Positions 16,914 to 25,355 of a stretch of 64,000 nucleotides of DNA are shown piece by piece (position 1 is the stretch's first letter; each line of letters starts with the position of its first letter). Both the position numbers and the translations under genes were made by a program. Source of the stretch: Alcanivoracaceae bacterium (GTDB lineage: Bacteria; Pseudomonadota; Gammaproteobacteria; Pseudomonadales; Alcanivoracaceae); NCBI GenBank assembly GCA_023146255.1, contig JAGLCJ010000005.1:248001-312000 (forward strand), given 5' to 3'. Below the pieces are notes generated by a model that saw only the letters and a program-made list of their open reading frames with translations, was not told the origin of the DNA and did no database searches.

Positions 16914-18508
16914 ACATGGCTGCTTTCACCGCCGATCAAACCCGGCGTCCTTCCGCTGTCCTTCCTGATCACGAAGTGATTATTGTCGGCGCCGGCATCT
17001 CCGGCATCGGTGCCGCCATCCAGCTCAAGGCGGACGGCGTCGACGACATCCTGATCCTCGAGCGTAGCAATGATGTCGGTGGTACCTGGCGTGACAATCG
17101 CTATCCCGGTATTGCCGTGGACATCACCTCGTTCACCTACTCTTTTTCGTTCGAGCAAAACGCGAACTGGTCCCGGGTATTCGCTCCGGGCAGCGAGTTG
17201 TATCAGTACACCCGGCAGGTATCGTCCAAATACGGCATCTACCGCCATATCCGCTTCGGCGTCGAAGTGGAACGGGCGCAATTCGACACGGAAAACAATC
17301 TCTGGGTAATCAGTCTGGCGAGTGGCGAAACATTGCGTGGCCGGCATCTGGTCTCCGCCTGCGGCGGGCTGATCTCCCCCAAGCTGCCAGATATCGAAGG
17401 TCTTGATGCCTTCGAGGGAGAAATTGTCCACACGGCCCGCTGGCCTGAAGACATGGACCTGACAGACAAACGCGTTGCCGTCATCGGCACCGGTGCCACC
17501 GCCGTGCAACTGGTGCCGGAGATCGCTCGTCAAGCGAAACAGCTTGATGTCTATCAACGCACCCCGATCTGGGTTCTGAAAAAGCCGGACCGGCTGTTGC
17601 CCGGCTGGCTGAAAAGCCTGTTTCGTGCCTTACCCACCCTGCAAAGTGGCGTTCGCAGCGTAACCGATCTGGCCAGCGAAACCCTGATGGTGCTGTCGGC
17701 GATCTATTATCGCCAGGCCCCCTGGATCGTGCGCGCCTGTGAGAAGGCCGCACTCGACAATATGCGAGAGCAGCTCCCCGGCAGACAGGATCTCTGGGAA
17801 AAACTCAGCCCGGGCTATGGCTTTGGTTGCAAGCGGCCGACTTTCTCCAACGAGTACTTCACAACGTTCGCCCGCGACAATGTCGAACTGGTCACGACGC
17901 CCATCCAGCGCATTACCCGACAGGGCATCACCACCAACGATGGCAAATCGCGACGCATTGATGTACTGGTGCTTGCCACCGGCTATAAAACCTTCGAAAA
18001 GGGCAACATTCCCTCGTTCGAGCTGATCGGCAGTAATGGCGTTGATCTCGGCCAGTTCTGGCACGATAACCGCTATCAGGCCTACGAAGGCTTGACCGTT
18101 CCGGGGTATCCGAACTTTTACATCATGCTCGGCCCGTATGCATTGATTGGCACCTCCTACTTCAAGATGGTGGAAGGAAATTCCATTCATATTTCACGCT
18201 GCATCCGCGAAGCCCGCCGGCGCAAGGCAACCCGGGTGGAAATCCGGCAGACCGTGCATGACCGCTACTTTCAGAACATTCAGAAACGGCAGCAGAACAC
18301 CGTATTTCTGAACCACAACTGCGCACTCTCCAACAGCTATTACTTCGACCATCATGGCGACGCGCCCATGCTTCGCCCTTCAACCTCGGTAGAAATGCTG
18401 TGGCGGGCGAAGCATCTGCCAATGGACAACTATCTGTTCCTGAACAATACGGATAAGGGTGCGCCTTCGAAAACCCCTACGCCGGCATATGTAGACTTGG
18501 CCGAATAA
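16910..18508 (+). CDS. Flavin-containing Baeyer-Villiger-type monooxygenase (copy 1)
   Basis: The 532-residue protein has two dinucleotide-binding motifs: GAGISGIGAAIQL for FAD near residue 27 and GTGATAVQLVPEIA for NADPH near residue 195. Between them are GGTWRDNRYPGIAVD and the Baeyer-Villiger signature region FEGEIVHTARWPE. This family inserts oxygen next to a carbonyl to form an ester or lactone. It is the last gene of the operon and coupled to the esterase by a 4-bp overlap; a ketone from the SDR, an ester from this enzyme and its cleavage by the esterase make a coherent route. The substrate is not known. Confidence 0.88.
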   Translation: MNMAAFTADQTRRPSAVLPDHEVIIVGAGISGIGAAIQLKADGVDDILILERSNDVGGTWRDNRYPGIAVDITSFTYSFSFEQNANWSRVFAPGSELYQYTRQVSSKYGIYRHIRFGVEVERAQFDTENNLWVISLASGETLRGRHLVSACGGLISPKLPDIEGLDAFEGEIVHTARWPEDMDLTDKRVAVIGTGATAVQLVPEIARQAKQLDVYQRTPIWVLKKPDRLLPGWLKSLFRALPTLQSGVRSVTDLASETLMVLSAIYYRQAPWIVRACEKAALDNMREQLPGRQDLWEKLSPGYGFGCKRPTFSNEYFTTFARDNVELVTTPIQRITRQGITTNDGKSRRIDVLVLATGYKTFEKGNIPSFELIGSNGVDLGQFWHDNRYQAYEGLTVPGYPNFYIMLGPYALIGTSYFKMVEGNSIHISRCIREARRRKATRVEIRQTVHDRYFQNIQKRQQNTVFLNHNCALSNSYYFDHHGDAPMLRPSTSVEMLWRAKHLPMDNYLFLNNTDKGAPSKTPTPAYVDLAE

Positions 18509-18535
18509 CCGATTTGGTCCGGAGCTACCTACAAC

Positions 18536-18556
18536 CCCCCGGCATTGCGCCGGGGG
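18536..18556. terminator. GC-rich hairpin between convergent monooxygenase and GMC genes
   Basis: An 8-bp stem (CCCCCGGC / GCCGGGGG) with a 5-nt loop lies between the two convergent operons, followed on the plus strand by ACTTGTTT. It is a plausible bidirectional terminator, although the T run is weak. Confidence 0.6.
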
Positions 18557-18563
18557 ACTTGTT

Positions 18564-20213
18564 TCAGAAGCCCTCGGCATCCTCAAGTATCATCTCGGCG
18601 CCCTTCTCGCCAATCATGGTCGCTGGCTGATTGGTGTTGCCGCCAACCAGCGTCGGCATGATGGAGGCATCGACCACCCGCAGGCATTGCAGTCCATAAA
18701 CGCGCAGACGCGGATCGACCACGGCCATAGAATCGATGCCCATCTTGCAGGTGCCGACAGGGTGATATGCCGACTCACCGCTGCGCCGCACCCATGCGGC
18801 CAGATCGTCGTCATTCTGCAGCGCCGGCCCGGGCGACATCTCGACCTCATGGTGCGGGGCGAAGGCCGGCTGCGCCAGGATTCTACGCACCAGATGTACA
18901 CCGCGAACCAGTTGCTCGACGTCGGCGGACTCGGCCATGTAATCGGGGTCGATCAGCGGCGGGGCGAACGGGTCAGCACTGTGCAAACCAATCCGGCCGC
19001 GCGACAATGGCCTGAGTCCGTAGATCATCACTATGTAGCCATAACCGCTCATTGCGGTCTTCATGTCACGCCCGTGATCGGCGTAAAGCATTGGCCCAAA
19101 GTGCAATTGCAAGTCGGGTATCGGCTCTTCCGGGCGGGAACGGATGAACCCACCGGCCTCGGCTCCGTTACTCGACAGTATGCCGCGCCGCCCGCTGAGG
19201 TATTGCAGCAGGGCCACCAGACCCTTGAGCCAATAACTCGGATGCATCGAGATGCCCAGGCGGCTACGCGCTCTGACGCGCATGAACACGTCGATATGAT
19301 CCTGGAGATTCTGCCCAACCCCCTCCAGCGCATGACGCAATTCGATGCCGTGCCGGGACAGCTCCTCACGCGGACCGATGCCAGATAGCATCAGCAGTTG
19401 CGGCGAGTTGAACGCTCCGCCGCAGAGCACAACCTCGCGGCCGGCACGGACCTGCACCAACCCCTTCGCGCTGCGGTACTCGACCCCGGTGGCGCGGGTG
19501 CCATCGAGCAGCACGCGGGTAACGTGCGCGCCACTGCGGACCGTCAGGTTGGAACGCCCCGCGGCAGGTTCGAGATAGGCGCGCGCATTACTGCAGCGCG
19601 CGCCGTCCTTCTGGTAAGCGTAGTAAAAGCCCACGCCCTCCTGCTCACGGCCGTTGAAATCCATATTGAGGCGGTGCCCCGCCTGCGTCGCCGCCTCGAC
19701 GAACGCCTTGCTCAGCGGATTTGTATAGCGCCGCTCGGCCACATTGAGCGGACCACCCTGACCATGAAACCCGGCCTCGCCCTGCGTCAACTTCGGCTCG
19801 AAATGTTCAGATCGGCGGAAGTACGGCAGCACATCGGCGTACGACCAACCCTCGCAACCCAGCCGCGCCCATTCGTCGTAATCCCAGGCATGCCCGCGAA
19901 TGTAGACCTGCGCGTTCATGCCACTGGAACCGCCAAGCATCTTGCCCCGCGGCTGGAACAACGAGCGGTCATGCATGTGACGCTGCGGCTCGGTATTGAA
20001 CTGCCAGTTGAAACGGCGACTGAACATCAACTGCAGAAAGCCCAGCGGCATGTTCACGAAAGGGTTGCGACGACTCTCCGGGCCCGCTTCGAGCAGCAGC
20101 ACCGAATAGCGACCGCTCTCGGACAGGCGGTTGGCCACCGCACACCCGGCCGAGCCCGCGCCGACCACCACATAATCGAATTGTTCGGACGTCTCTTCGA
20201 TTAGACGGCTCAT
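18564..20213 (-). CDS. alkJ: GMC-family FAD alcohol dehydrogenase, AlkJ-like
   Basis: This 549-residue protein has the GMC FAD-binding N-terminus (VVGAGSAGCAVANRLSE), the second GMC signature around LGGSSGMNAQVYIRG, and the C-terminal active-site block with the His in YHPVGTCKMG. AlkJ-type enzymes oxidise medium-chain alcohols to aldehydes and pass electrons to the respiratory chain. Its ATG overlaps the stop of the upstream CYP153 gene by one base (TAATG), so terminal alcohols made by the P450 would be its substrates. It is the last gene of the ferredoxin-CYP153-alkJ operon. Confidence 0.9.
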   Translation of the reverse strand: MSRLIEETSEQFDYVVVGAGSAGCAVANRLSESGRYSVLLLEAGPESRRNPFVNMPLGFLQLMFSRRFNWQFNTEPQRHMHDRSLFQPRGKMLGGSSGMNAQVYIRGHAWDYDEWARLGCEGWSYADVLPYFRRSEHFEPKLTQGEAGFHGQGGPLNVAERRYTNPLSKAFVEAATQAGHRLNMDFNGREQEGVGFYYAYQKDGARCSNARAYLEPAAGRSNLTVRSGAHVTRVLLDGTRATGVEYRSAKGLVQVRAGREVVLCGGAFNSPQLLMLSGIGPREELSRHGIELRHALEGVGQNLQDHIDVFMRVRARSRLGISMHPSYWLKGLVALLQYLSGRRGILSSNGAEAGGFIRSRPEEPIPDLQLHFGPMLYADHGRDMKTAMSGYGYIVMIYGLRPLSRGRIGLHSADPFAPPLIDPDYMAESADVEQLVRGVHLVRRILAQPAFAPHHEVEMSPGPALQNDDDLAAWVRRSGESAYHPVGTCKMGIDSMAVVDPRLRVYGLQCLRVVDASIMPTLVGGNTNQPATMIGEKGAEMILEDAEGF

Positions 20214-21625
20214 TAACTTTTTGCCGTCAGCTTGACCATCAACCTGGAATAGCCGCGCACGAAGTTGGACTGCACGCGCTCCGGCTCACCGACAACTTCG
20301 ATGTTATCAAAGCGCTTGAGCAGTTCTTCCCAGAGGATGCGCAGTTGCAATTCGGCCAGACGGTTACCCATACAACGGTGAACGCCGTAACCAAAAGAAA
20401 TATGGTTCCGGGCGTCCTTACGATCAATAATGAGCTGATCCGGATTTTCGAACTTGCGCTCATCCCGATTGCCCGAGGCGTACCACATCACCACGCGATC
20501 GCCCTTCTTGATCGTCTGACCACGCAGTTCCACGTCCTGCGCAGCAACCCGGCGCATATTTGCCAGCGGGGTTTGCCAGCGGATGATTTCCGAGACCATG
20601 TTCGGAATCAGCTCCGGGTTCGCCTTCAGTTTGGCGAATTCCTCGGGGAACTGATTCAAGGCCAGCACGCCGCCGCTCATGGAGTTGCGGGTGGTGTCAT
20701 TGCCACCAACGATAAGCAGCGCCAGGTTCCCGATAAACTCCATCGGACGATTGATCAAGTCCTTTGTATCTTCGTTGCTCTGCAACATACTGATCAAATC
20801 GAAACCGGGCTCTTCGCCGGCTGCACGGCGTGCTTCCTTGTCGCGCCATAGTCTGGAGAAAGCCCTCGCCATGTCTGCGGCGTCGTCGAACATGCGGTCT
20901 TCATCGGTAAACTCGCCGCCGGTCGCTGATGCTGCGCCAGACAAGCGATCCGACCAGTCAACCAGCTTGTGACGTTCCTCGTAAGGGAAATCCAGCAGCG
21001 TGGCCAGCATGCGCCCGGTCAGTTCCTTGGACACGGCCGGCACCCAGTTAAAGGGTTCGCCCAGAGGCAGGCTGTCGAGCACTTCCCCGGCGCGGGTGCG
21101 GATCAGTCCTTCCATTTCCTTCAGATTTTTGGGCGCGACCACACCCTGCACCGCCTTGCGCTGTACGTCATGTTTGGGCGGATCCATGGCAATGAACATT
21201 TCCACCGACAGCCCTTCCGGCGGATCGCCCAGAATAATTTGTGGCTCGGAGGAAAACAGCTCGTGATTCTTGTCCACGAACAAAATGTCTTCATAGCGCG
21301 TTATCGACCAGAACGGCCCGAATGGACTGTTCTTCTGGTAGTGCACCGGCGCCTCGTCACGCAGCCGTTTGAAATAGGCGCGCCACTGGTCTTGACGGTA
21401 CAAAAACGGGTTGCTCAGGTCGATATCCTCGAGCGCCAGTGTGTTGACATCGGGCACAGGCGCTTCGACAAAGTTGAGCGGGGGGCGCTGCCTGCCGATG
21501 ATGCTTTTTTTTGCCTTCACCAACATCTTCAGTGCCTGGATTTGCAAGTGCATTGGCACCACTTTGGATGTGGCGTTGATCACTTTGGTCTGAATGGCAT
21601 CAGTTGTGCTTGATTTCGTTGACAT
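20213..21625 (-). CDS. cyp153: CYP153-family cytochrome P450 alkane hydroxylase (copy 1)
   Basis: The soluble 470-residue P450 shows the I-helix motif GGNDTTRN, the K-helix ExxR in SEIIRWQTP, and the haem-ligand loop FGYGVHRCMG. The N-terminal region (VPDVNTLALEDIDLSNPFLYRQ) and overall sequence are typical of CYP153A, which hydroxylates the terminal carbon of medium-chain alkanes and some cyclic compounds using a 2Fe-2S ferredoxin and a flavin reductase. Both partners are encoded here. The start at 21625 has a GGAGG site. The ferredoxin gene lies 14 bp upstream and alkJ overlaps downstream. It closely resembles the copy at 23470-24903. Confidence 0.93.
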   Translation of the reverse strand: MSTKSSTTDAIQTKVINATSKVVPMHLQIQALKMLVKAKKSIIGRQRPPLNFVEAPVPDVNTLALEDIDLSNPFLYRQDQWRAYFKRLRDEAPVHYQKNSPFGPFWSITRYEDILFVDKNHELFSSEPQIILGDPPEGLSVEMFIAMDPPKHDVQRKAVQGVVAPKNLKEMEGLIRTRAGEVLDSLPLGEPFNWVPAVSKELTGRMLATLLDFPYEERHKLVDWSDRLSGAASATGGEFTDEDRMFDDAADMARAFSRLWRDKEARRAAGEEPGFDLISMLQSNEDTKDLINRPMEFIGNLALLIVGGNDTTRNSMSGGVLALNQFPEEFAKLKANPELIPNMVSEIIRWQTPLANMRRVAAQDVELRGQTIKKGDRVVMWYASGNRDERKFENPDQLIIDRKDARNHISFGYGVHRCMGNRLAELQLRILWEELLKRFDNIEVVGEPERVQSNFVRGYSRLMVKLTAKS

Positions 21626-21639
21626 GGCGTCCTCCGCAC

Positions 21640-21960
21640 TTACATCTGGAATTCAGGCAAATGAACGGTGATACCGTCTATTGCCTCTGTGGTCTTGACC
21701 TGACAGCCCAGTCGCGAGGTTTTCGCCCGCTCCGGGGTCATGGACAGCATCTGCTCTTCGGCGTCGCCTATCGCGCCGGTCTTGCCGAACCACTCATCCG
21801 CAACGATCATGTGGCAGGTGCCGCAAGCGCACTCCCCGCCGCAGTCGCCGTCGATGCCGGGCACGGCGTTATCGACGGCAACCTGCATCAGCGTGGTTCC
21901 AGCCTCAAATTCTGTGACATGTTCGGTGTTGTCATGTTCAACAAAGATAATCTTGCCCAC
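21640..21960 (-). CDS. fdx: 2Fe-2S ferredoxin for CYP153 (copy 1)
   Basis: This 106-residue adrenodoxin/putidaredoxin-type ferredoxin has the cluster ligands in DCGGECACGTCHM (C-x5-C-x2-C) and the fourth Cys in SRLGCQV. It transfers electrons from the reductase to the P450. Aligned by eye with the protein at 24917-25237 it differs at only about eight positions, so the two are recent duplicates. It is the first gene of the fdx-cyp153-alkJ operon; the operator-like direct repeats lie about 64 bp upstream of its start. Confidence 0.93.
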   Translation of the reverse strand: MGKIIFVEHDNTEHVTEFEAGTTLMQVAVDNAVPGIDGDCGGECACGTCHMIVADEWFGKTGAIGDAEEQMLSMTPERAKTSRLGCQVKTTEAIDGITVHLPEFQM

Positions 21961-22023
21961 TGTCTCTCTCCTGCGAGTAACTTGCTGCCTGGATAGTGAT
22001 TTTACGCCCGCACGACGGCGAGG

Positions 22024-22058
22024 TCATTTTGTGACACGCAAAGGGTCATTTAAAGACA
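22024..22058. promoter_or_regulatory. Direct-repeat regulator site upstream of fdx copy 1
   Basis: Two copies of the pattern GGTCATTTnnnGACA start 22 bp apart (TCATTT at 22024 and 22046). The block is shared, with the same spacing and the same distance to the fdx start, with the region at 25302-25336. In-phase direct repeats are the usual target of AraC-family proteins, and an AraC gene lies at 25356. Confidence 0.6.
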
Positions 22059-22082
22059 ATGCCCATGACGGAGCAACCTGTT

Positions 22083-23315
22083 TCAGACCAGCGCCTTCAA
22101 ATCGGCACCCGGATCACTCAATGCTTCAGCGCTGACACTCTTGCGGTGCTGAACCAGCTGCTTGCCAACCATGAAAGCAACCGGCAGATTGACCGCGTCA
22201 ACAGCAATGACACAGCCCTCGCGGAGATAGAACACCGCAAATTCCTTATCTTCGGTGCTGCCGCGCAGCACACGCTGATCATGATTTTGCGACAACCCCA
22301 CCATCTGCAGGCGAACATCATACTGGTTCGACCAGAACCACGGGGCGCTATCGTAGGGTTTCTCCTCGCCCATGAGGGTCGCAGCAGCAGTACGTGCCTG
22401 ATCAACCGCGTTGGCGACAGACTCAAGCCGTTGCATTTTCTCGAAAAACAGATTCCGGTGGCGGGTACAGTCGCCGATCGCCAGAATGTCGGGATCACCG
22501 GTACGGGTAAACTCATCCACGACAATACCGTCATCACAGGGCAGCCCGGCGGCCTCAGCCAGAGCTGTTTCCGGTATAACGCCGATTGAGACGAGTACGA
22601 TGTCGGCCGGCACAGTGCCGCCATCCGCTAACGTTACGCCTGCCACCCGACCTTGATCACCCGCTTCGAAACCGGTTACCGCCGTGTTCAGACGTACGTC
22701 CACGCCAGCAGCGATGTGTTTGGCGTAAAAGAACGCGGACATCTCCGGGCCTGTTACGCGCTGCATAAGACGATCAGCGGCTTCCAGCACCGTGACATTC
22801 ACACCTTTCTTGATAGCGCTGGCTGCCACCTCAAGGCCGATATAACCGCCACCGACGATGACCAAACGCGTCCCCGGGACCAATTTTTCACGCAGGGCAT
22901 CTGTGTCAGCTATGTCGTGCAGGTAATGAATGCCCTGCAAGTCAGACCCGGGTGCCCGCAAACGCCGGACGTGTGAACCCGTGGCCAGCACCAGTTGATC
23001 GTATTTCAACGTGCTCTGATCCGACAGCCTGATGGTCTTGTTGTCCCGATCAATTTGTTCGACGCGCACGCCGAGCCGCAACTGCTGCCCTGCTTTTTCA
23101 TACACCGCACGCGGCTTCAGGTACAGCGACGCCTGCTCAACCTCTCCTGCCAGATAATTCTTGGACAGAGGCGGCCGCTGATAGGGTGGATGGGGTTCCT
23201 CGCCCACCAGAACCACCTCATGCTGATATTTCTTCTGCAGCAAGGTTGTCATGAGCGCACCTGCTGCGTGCCCGCCACCAACAATGACTGTGGTTTTTTT
23301 CTCGCTTGTTGTCAT
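22083..23315 (-). CDS. NAD(P)H-dependent FAD ferredoxin reductase
   Basis: The 410-residue protein has the FAD motif VIVGGGHAAGAL at the N-terminus, the NAD(P)H motif VIVGGGYIGLEVAAS near residue 150, and the second FAD contact ILAIGDCTRH near residue 275. This matches putidaredoxin/rhodocoxin reductases. It would reduce both ferredoxins of the cluster. It follows CYP153 copy 2 across a 154-bp gap that contains a strong hairpin, so its expression is probably lower than that of the P450. Only one reductase gene serves two P450-ferredoxin pairs. Confidence 0.93.
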   Translation of the reverse strand: MTTSEKKTTVIVGGGHAAGALMTTLLQKKYQHEVVLVGEEPHPPYQRPPLSKNYLAGEVEQASLYLKPRAVYEKAGQQLRLGVRVEQIDRDNKTIRLSDQSTLKYDQLVLATGSHVRRLRAPGSDLQGIHYLHDIADTDALREKLVPGTRLVIVGGGYIGLEVAASAIKKGVNVTVLEAADRLMQRVTGPEMSAFFYAKHIAAGVDVRLNTAVTGFEAGDQGRVAGVTLADGGTVPADIVLVSIGVIPETALAEAAGLPCDDGIVVDEFTRTGDPDILAIGDCTRHRNLFFEKMQRLESVANAVDQARTAAATLMGEEKPYDSAPWFWSNQYDVRLQMVGLSQNHDQRVLRGSTEDKEFAVFYLREGCVIAVDAVNLPVAFMVGKQLVQHRKSVSAEALSDPGADLKALV

Positions 23316-23402
23316 GATCCCCTCTCCACTCCTTCTCCAACTGAAGTCGCTGTGAAACTACCAGGAGCTTTTTATCAAACCAGGACGCTACCAAACAGCC
23401 GC

Positions 23403-23445
23403 AACCAGCAGCGGACACCGGGCTTTCCGGTGTCCGCTGCTGGTT
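23403..23445 (-). terminator. Strong hairpin between CYP153 copy 2 and the reductase gene
   Basis: A perfect 19-bp stem (left arm 23403-23421, right arm 23427-23445) encloses a 5-nt loop. There is no clear T run in the leftward direction, so it may be an attenuator or mRNA-stabilising structure that lowers reductase expression relative to P450 and ferredoxin, rather than a complete terminator. Confidence 0.6.
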
Positions 23446-23469
23446 AACCAGGCTTTCATTTTCAGCGAA

Positions 23470-24903
23470 CTACTGCTGCTTTGGCGTCAATTTAACCATA
23501 AGCTCAGAATAGCCGCGCACGAAGTTGGACTGCACTCGCTCGGGCTCCCCCACAACCTCGATGTCGTCGAAGCGTTTGAGCAGCTCCTCCCAAAGGATTC
23601 GCAGTTGCAGCTCAGCCAGACGGTTACCCATGCAGCGGTGAATGCCATAACCAAAGGAAATATGGTTTCGCACGTCCTGACGATCAATGATGAACTGATC
23701 GGGGTTTTCGAACTTGCGCTCGTCCCGATTACCCGAGGCATACCACATCACCACGCGATCGCCCTTCTTGATGGTCTGACCATGCATTTCCACATCCTGC
23801 GTGGCGATCCGGCGCATATGCGCCAGCGGGGTTTGCCAGCGGATGATTTCCGACACCATGTTCGGGATCAGTTGCGGATTCGCCTTCAGTTTGGCGAATT
23901 CTTCCGGGAACTGGTTCAGAGCCAGTACGCCGCCGCTCATGGAGTTGCGGGTGGTATCATTGCCACCGATGATGAGCAACGCCAGGTTGCCCAGGAACTC
24001 CATCGGCCGATTGATCATATCCTTGGTATCCTCGCCCTGCTGCAACAGGCTGACCAAATCAAAACTGGGCGCCTCGCCCGCCGCAAGACGTGCTTTTTTG
24101 TCATGCCACAGCAGCGAAAACTCACGGGCCATGTCGGCGGCGCAATCAAACAACTCACTGTCGTCAGTAAACTCGCCGCCGGCCGTCTCCGCCGTGCCAG
24201 CGAACCGATCAGACCAGTGAATCAGTTTGTTACGTTTCTCGTAAGGGAAATCCAGCAGGGTGGCCAACATGCGCCCGGTCAGTTCTTTCGAGACCGTCGG
24301 CACCCAGTTGAAGGGCGTGCCCAAAGGCAGGCTGTCAAGCACCTCACCGGTGCGCTCGCGGATCAGGCCCTCCATTTCCTTCAGATTTCGTGGCGCCACC
24401 GCGTCCTGGACCGAACGACGCTGCACATCATGTTTCGGCGCATCCATAGCGATGAACATTTCCATCGGCAGGCCTTCTGGCGTATTACCCAGCACGATGA
24501 TCGGTTCGGAGGAAAACAGCTCGTGATTCTTGTCCACAAACAGGATGTCGTCATAGCGCGTCACTGACCAGAACTTGCCGAACGGACTGTTCTCCTGGTA
24601 ATGCACCGGTGCCTCGTCACGCAGACGCTTGAAATAGGCGCCCCACTGACCTTGCCGGTACAAAAACGGATTGCTGACGTCGACATCCTCAATGGCCAGC
24701 GTGTTGATATCGGGAACGGGCGCCTCGACGAAAGCCCCCGGCCCGGGCCGGGCGCCAAAGATCTTTTTCTTGGCGCTTACCAGCGCTTTCAATGTCAGGA
24801 TTTGCCAGTGCATTGGTACGACTCTGGCCGCAGCATTGACCGCCTTGGTCTGGATTGCTTCCATCGTCAGAGACTGGCTGATTCCTTGCGTTTGCGTTGT
24901 CAT
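23470..24903 (-). CDS. cyp153: CYP153-family cytochrome P450 alkane hydroxylase (copy 2)
   Basis: The ATG at 24903 (MTTQTQGISQ) is chosen because a GGAGG site lies just upstream; the in-frame ATG at 24954 falls inside the ferredoxin gene. The 477-residue protein has GGNDTTRN, SEIIRWQTP and FGYGIHRCMG, as in copy 1, and is highly similar along its whole length. The main differences are in the N-terminal 60 residues and in the region around residues 235-265, where substrate-access loops lie in P450s, so the two copies may prefer different chain lengths (inference). The operon order is fdx, cyp153, ferredoxin reductase. Confidence 0.93.
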   Translation of the reverse strand: MTTQTQGISQSLTMEAIQTKAVNAAARVVPMHWQILTLKALVSAKKKIFGARPGPGAFVEAPVPDINTLAIEDVDVSNPFLYRQGQWGAYFKRLRDEAPVHYQENSPFGKFWSVTRYDDILFVDKNHELFSSEPIIVLGNTPEGLPMEMFIAMDAPKHDVQRRSVQDAVAPRNLKEMEGLIRERTGEVLDSLPLGTPFNWVPTVSKELTGRMLATLLDFPYEKRNKLIHWSDRFAGTAETAGGEFTDDSELFDCAADMAREFSLLWHDKKARLAAGEAPSFDLVSLLQQGEDTKDMINRPMEFLGNLALLIIGGNDTTRNSMSGGVLALNQFPEEFAKLKANPQLIPNMVSEIIRWQTPLAHMRRIATQDVEMHGQTIKKGDRVVMWYASGNRDERKFENPDQFIIDRQDVRNHISFGYGIHRCMGNRLAELQLRILWEELLKRFDDIEVVGEPERVQSNFVRGYSELMVKLTPKQQ

Positions 24904-24916
24904 GGTGTCCTCCAAT

Positions 24917-25237
24917 TTACATCTGGAATTCGGGCAAATGAACGGTGAGGCCATCCATTGCAGCTGTGGTCTTGACCTGACAGCCCAGTCGCGAGGTTTG
25001 CGCCCGCTCCGGGGTCATGGACAGCATCTGCTCCTCAGCGTCGCCGATCGATCCGGTCTTGCCGAACCACTCATCCGCAACGATCATGTGGCAGGTGCCG
25101 CAGGCGCACTCCCCGCCACAATCACCGTCGATACCGGGAACGGCATTATCGACGGCAATCTGCATCAGCGTGGTTCCGGCCTCAAATTCTGTGACATGTT
25201 CGGTGTTGTCATGCTCAATAAAGGTAATCTTGCCCAC
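24917..25237 (-). CDS. fdx: 2Fe-2S ferredoxin for CYP153 (copy 2)
   Basis: The 106-residue protein has the ligand set C-x5-C-x2-C in DCGGECACGTCHM plus SRLGCQV. It is nearly identical to the copy at 21640. It is the first gene of the fdx-cyp153-reductase operon and is transcribed divergently from the AraC gene. The upstream noncoding sequence is also conserved between copies, which shows the duplication included the promoter. Confidence 0.93.
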   Translation of the reverse strand: MGKITFIEHDNTEHVTEFEAGTTLMQIAVDNAVPGIDGDCGGECACGTCHMIVADEWFGKTGSIGDAEEQMLSMTPERAQTSRLGCQVKTTAAMDGLTVHLPEFQM

Positions 25238-25301
25238 TGCCTCTCTCCTGCGAGTAACTTACTGCATTGGATAGTGATTCGAAGCGAACACGGCGACGAG
25301 G

Positions 25302-25336
25302 TCATTTCTTGACACTGAAGGGGTCATTTAGAGACA
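25302..25336. promoter_or_regulatory. Direct-repeat regulator site in the fdx/araC divergent region
   Basis: TCATTT-n3-GACA repeats begin at 25302 and 25324, 22 bp apart, about 65 bp upstream of fdx copy 2 and about 20 bp upstream of the AraC start. The position suits activation of fdx-cyp153 and autorepression of the AraC gene. Confidence 0.6.
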
Positions 25337-25355
25337 ATGTCGTCGCATAGCAGCA

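Noticed and set aside
18687..20204. Two long plus-strand frames opposite the AlkJ-like gene
   Set aside because: The minus-strand GMC protein has all the family motifs; the opposite frames have none.
23605..24567. 320-codon frame antisense to CYP153 copy 2
   Set aside because: A similar antisense frame exists opposite copy 1, which only reflects conservation of the P450 coding sequence.
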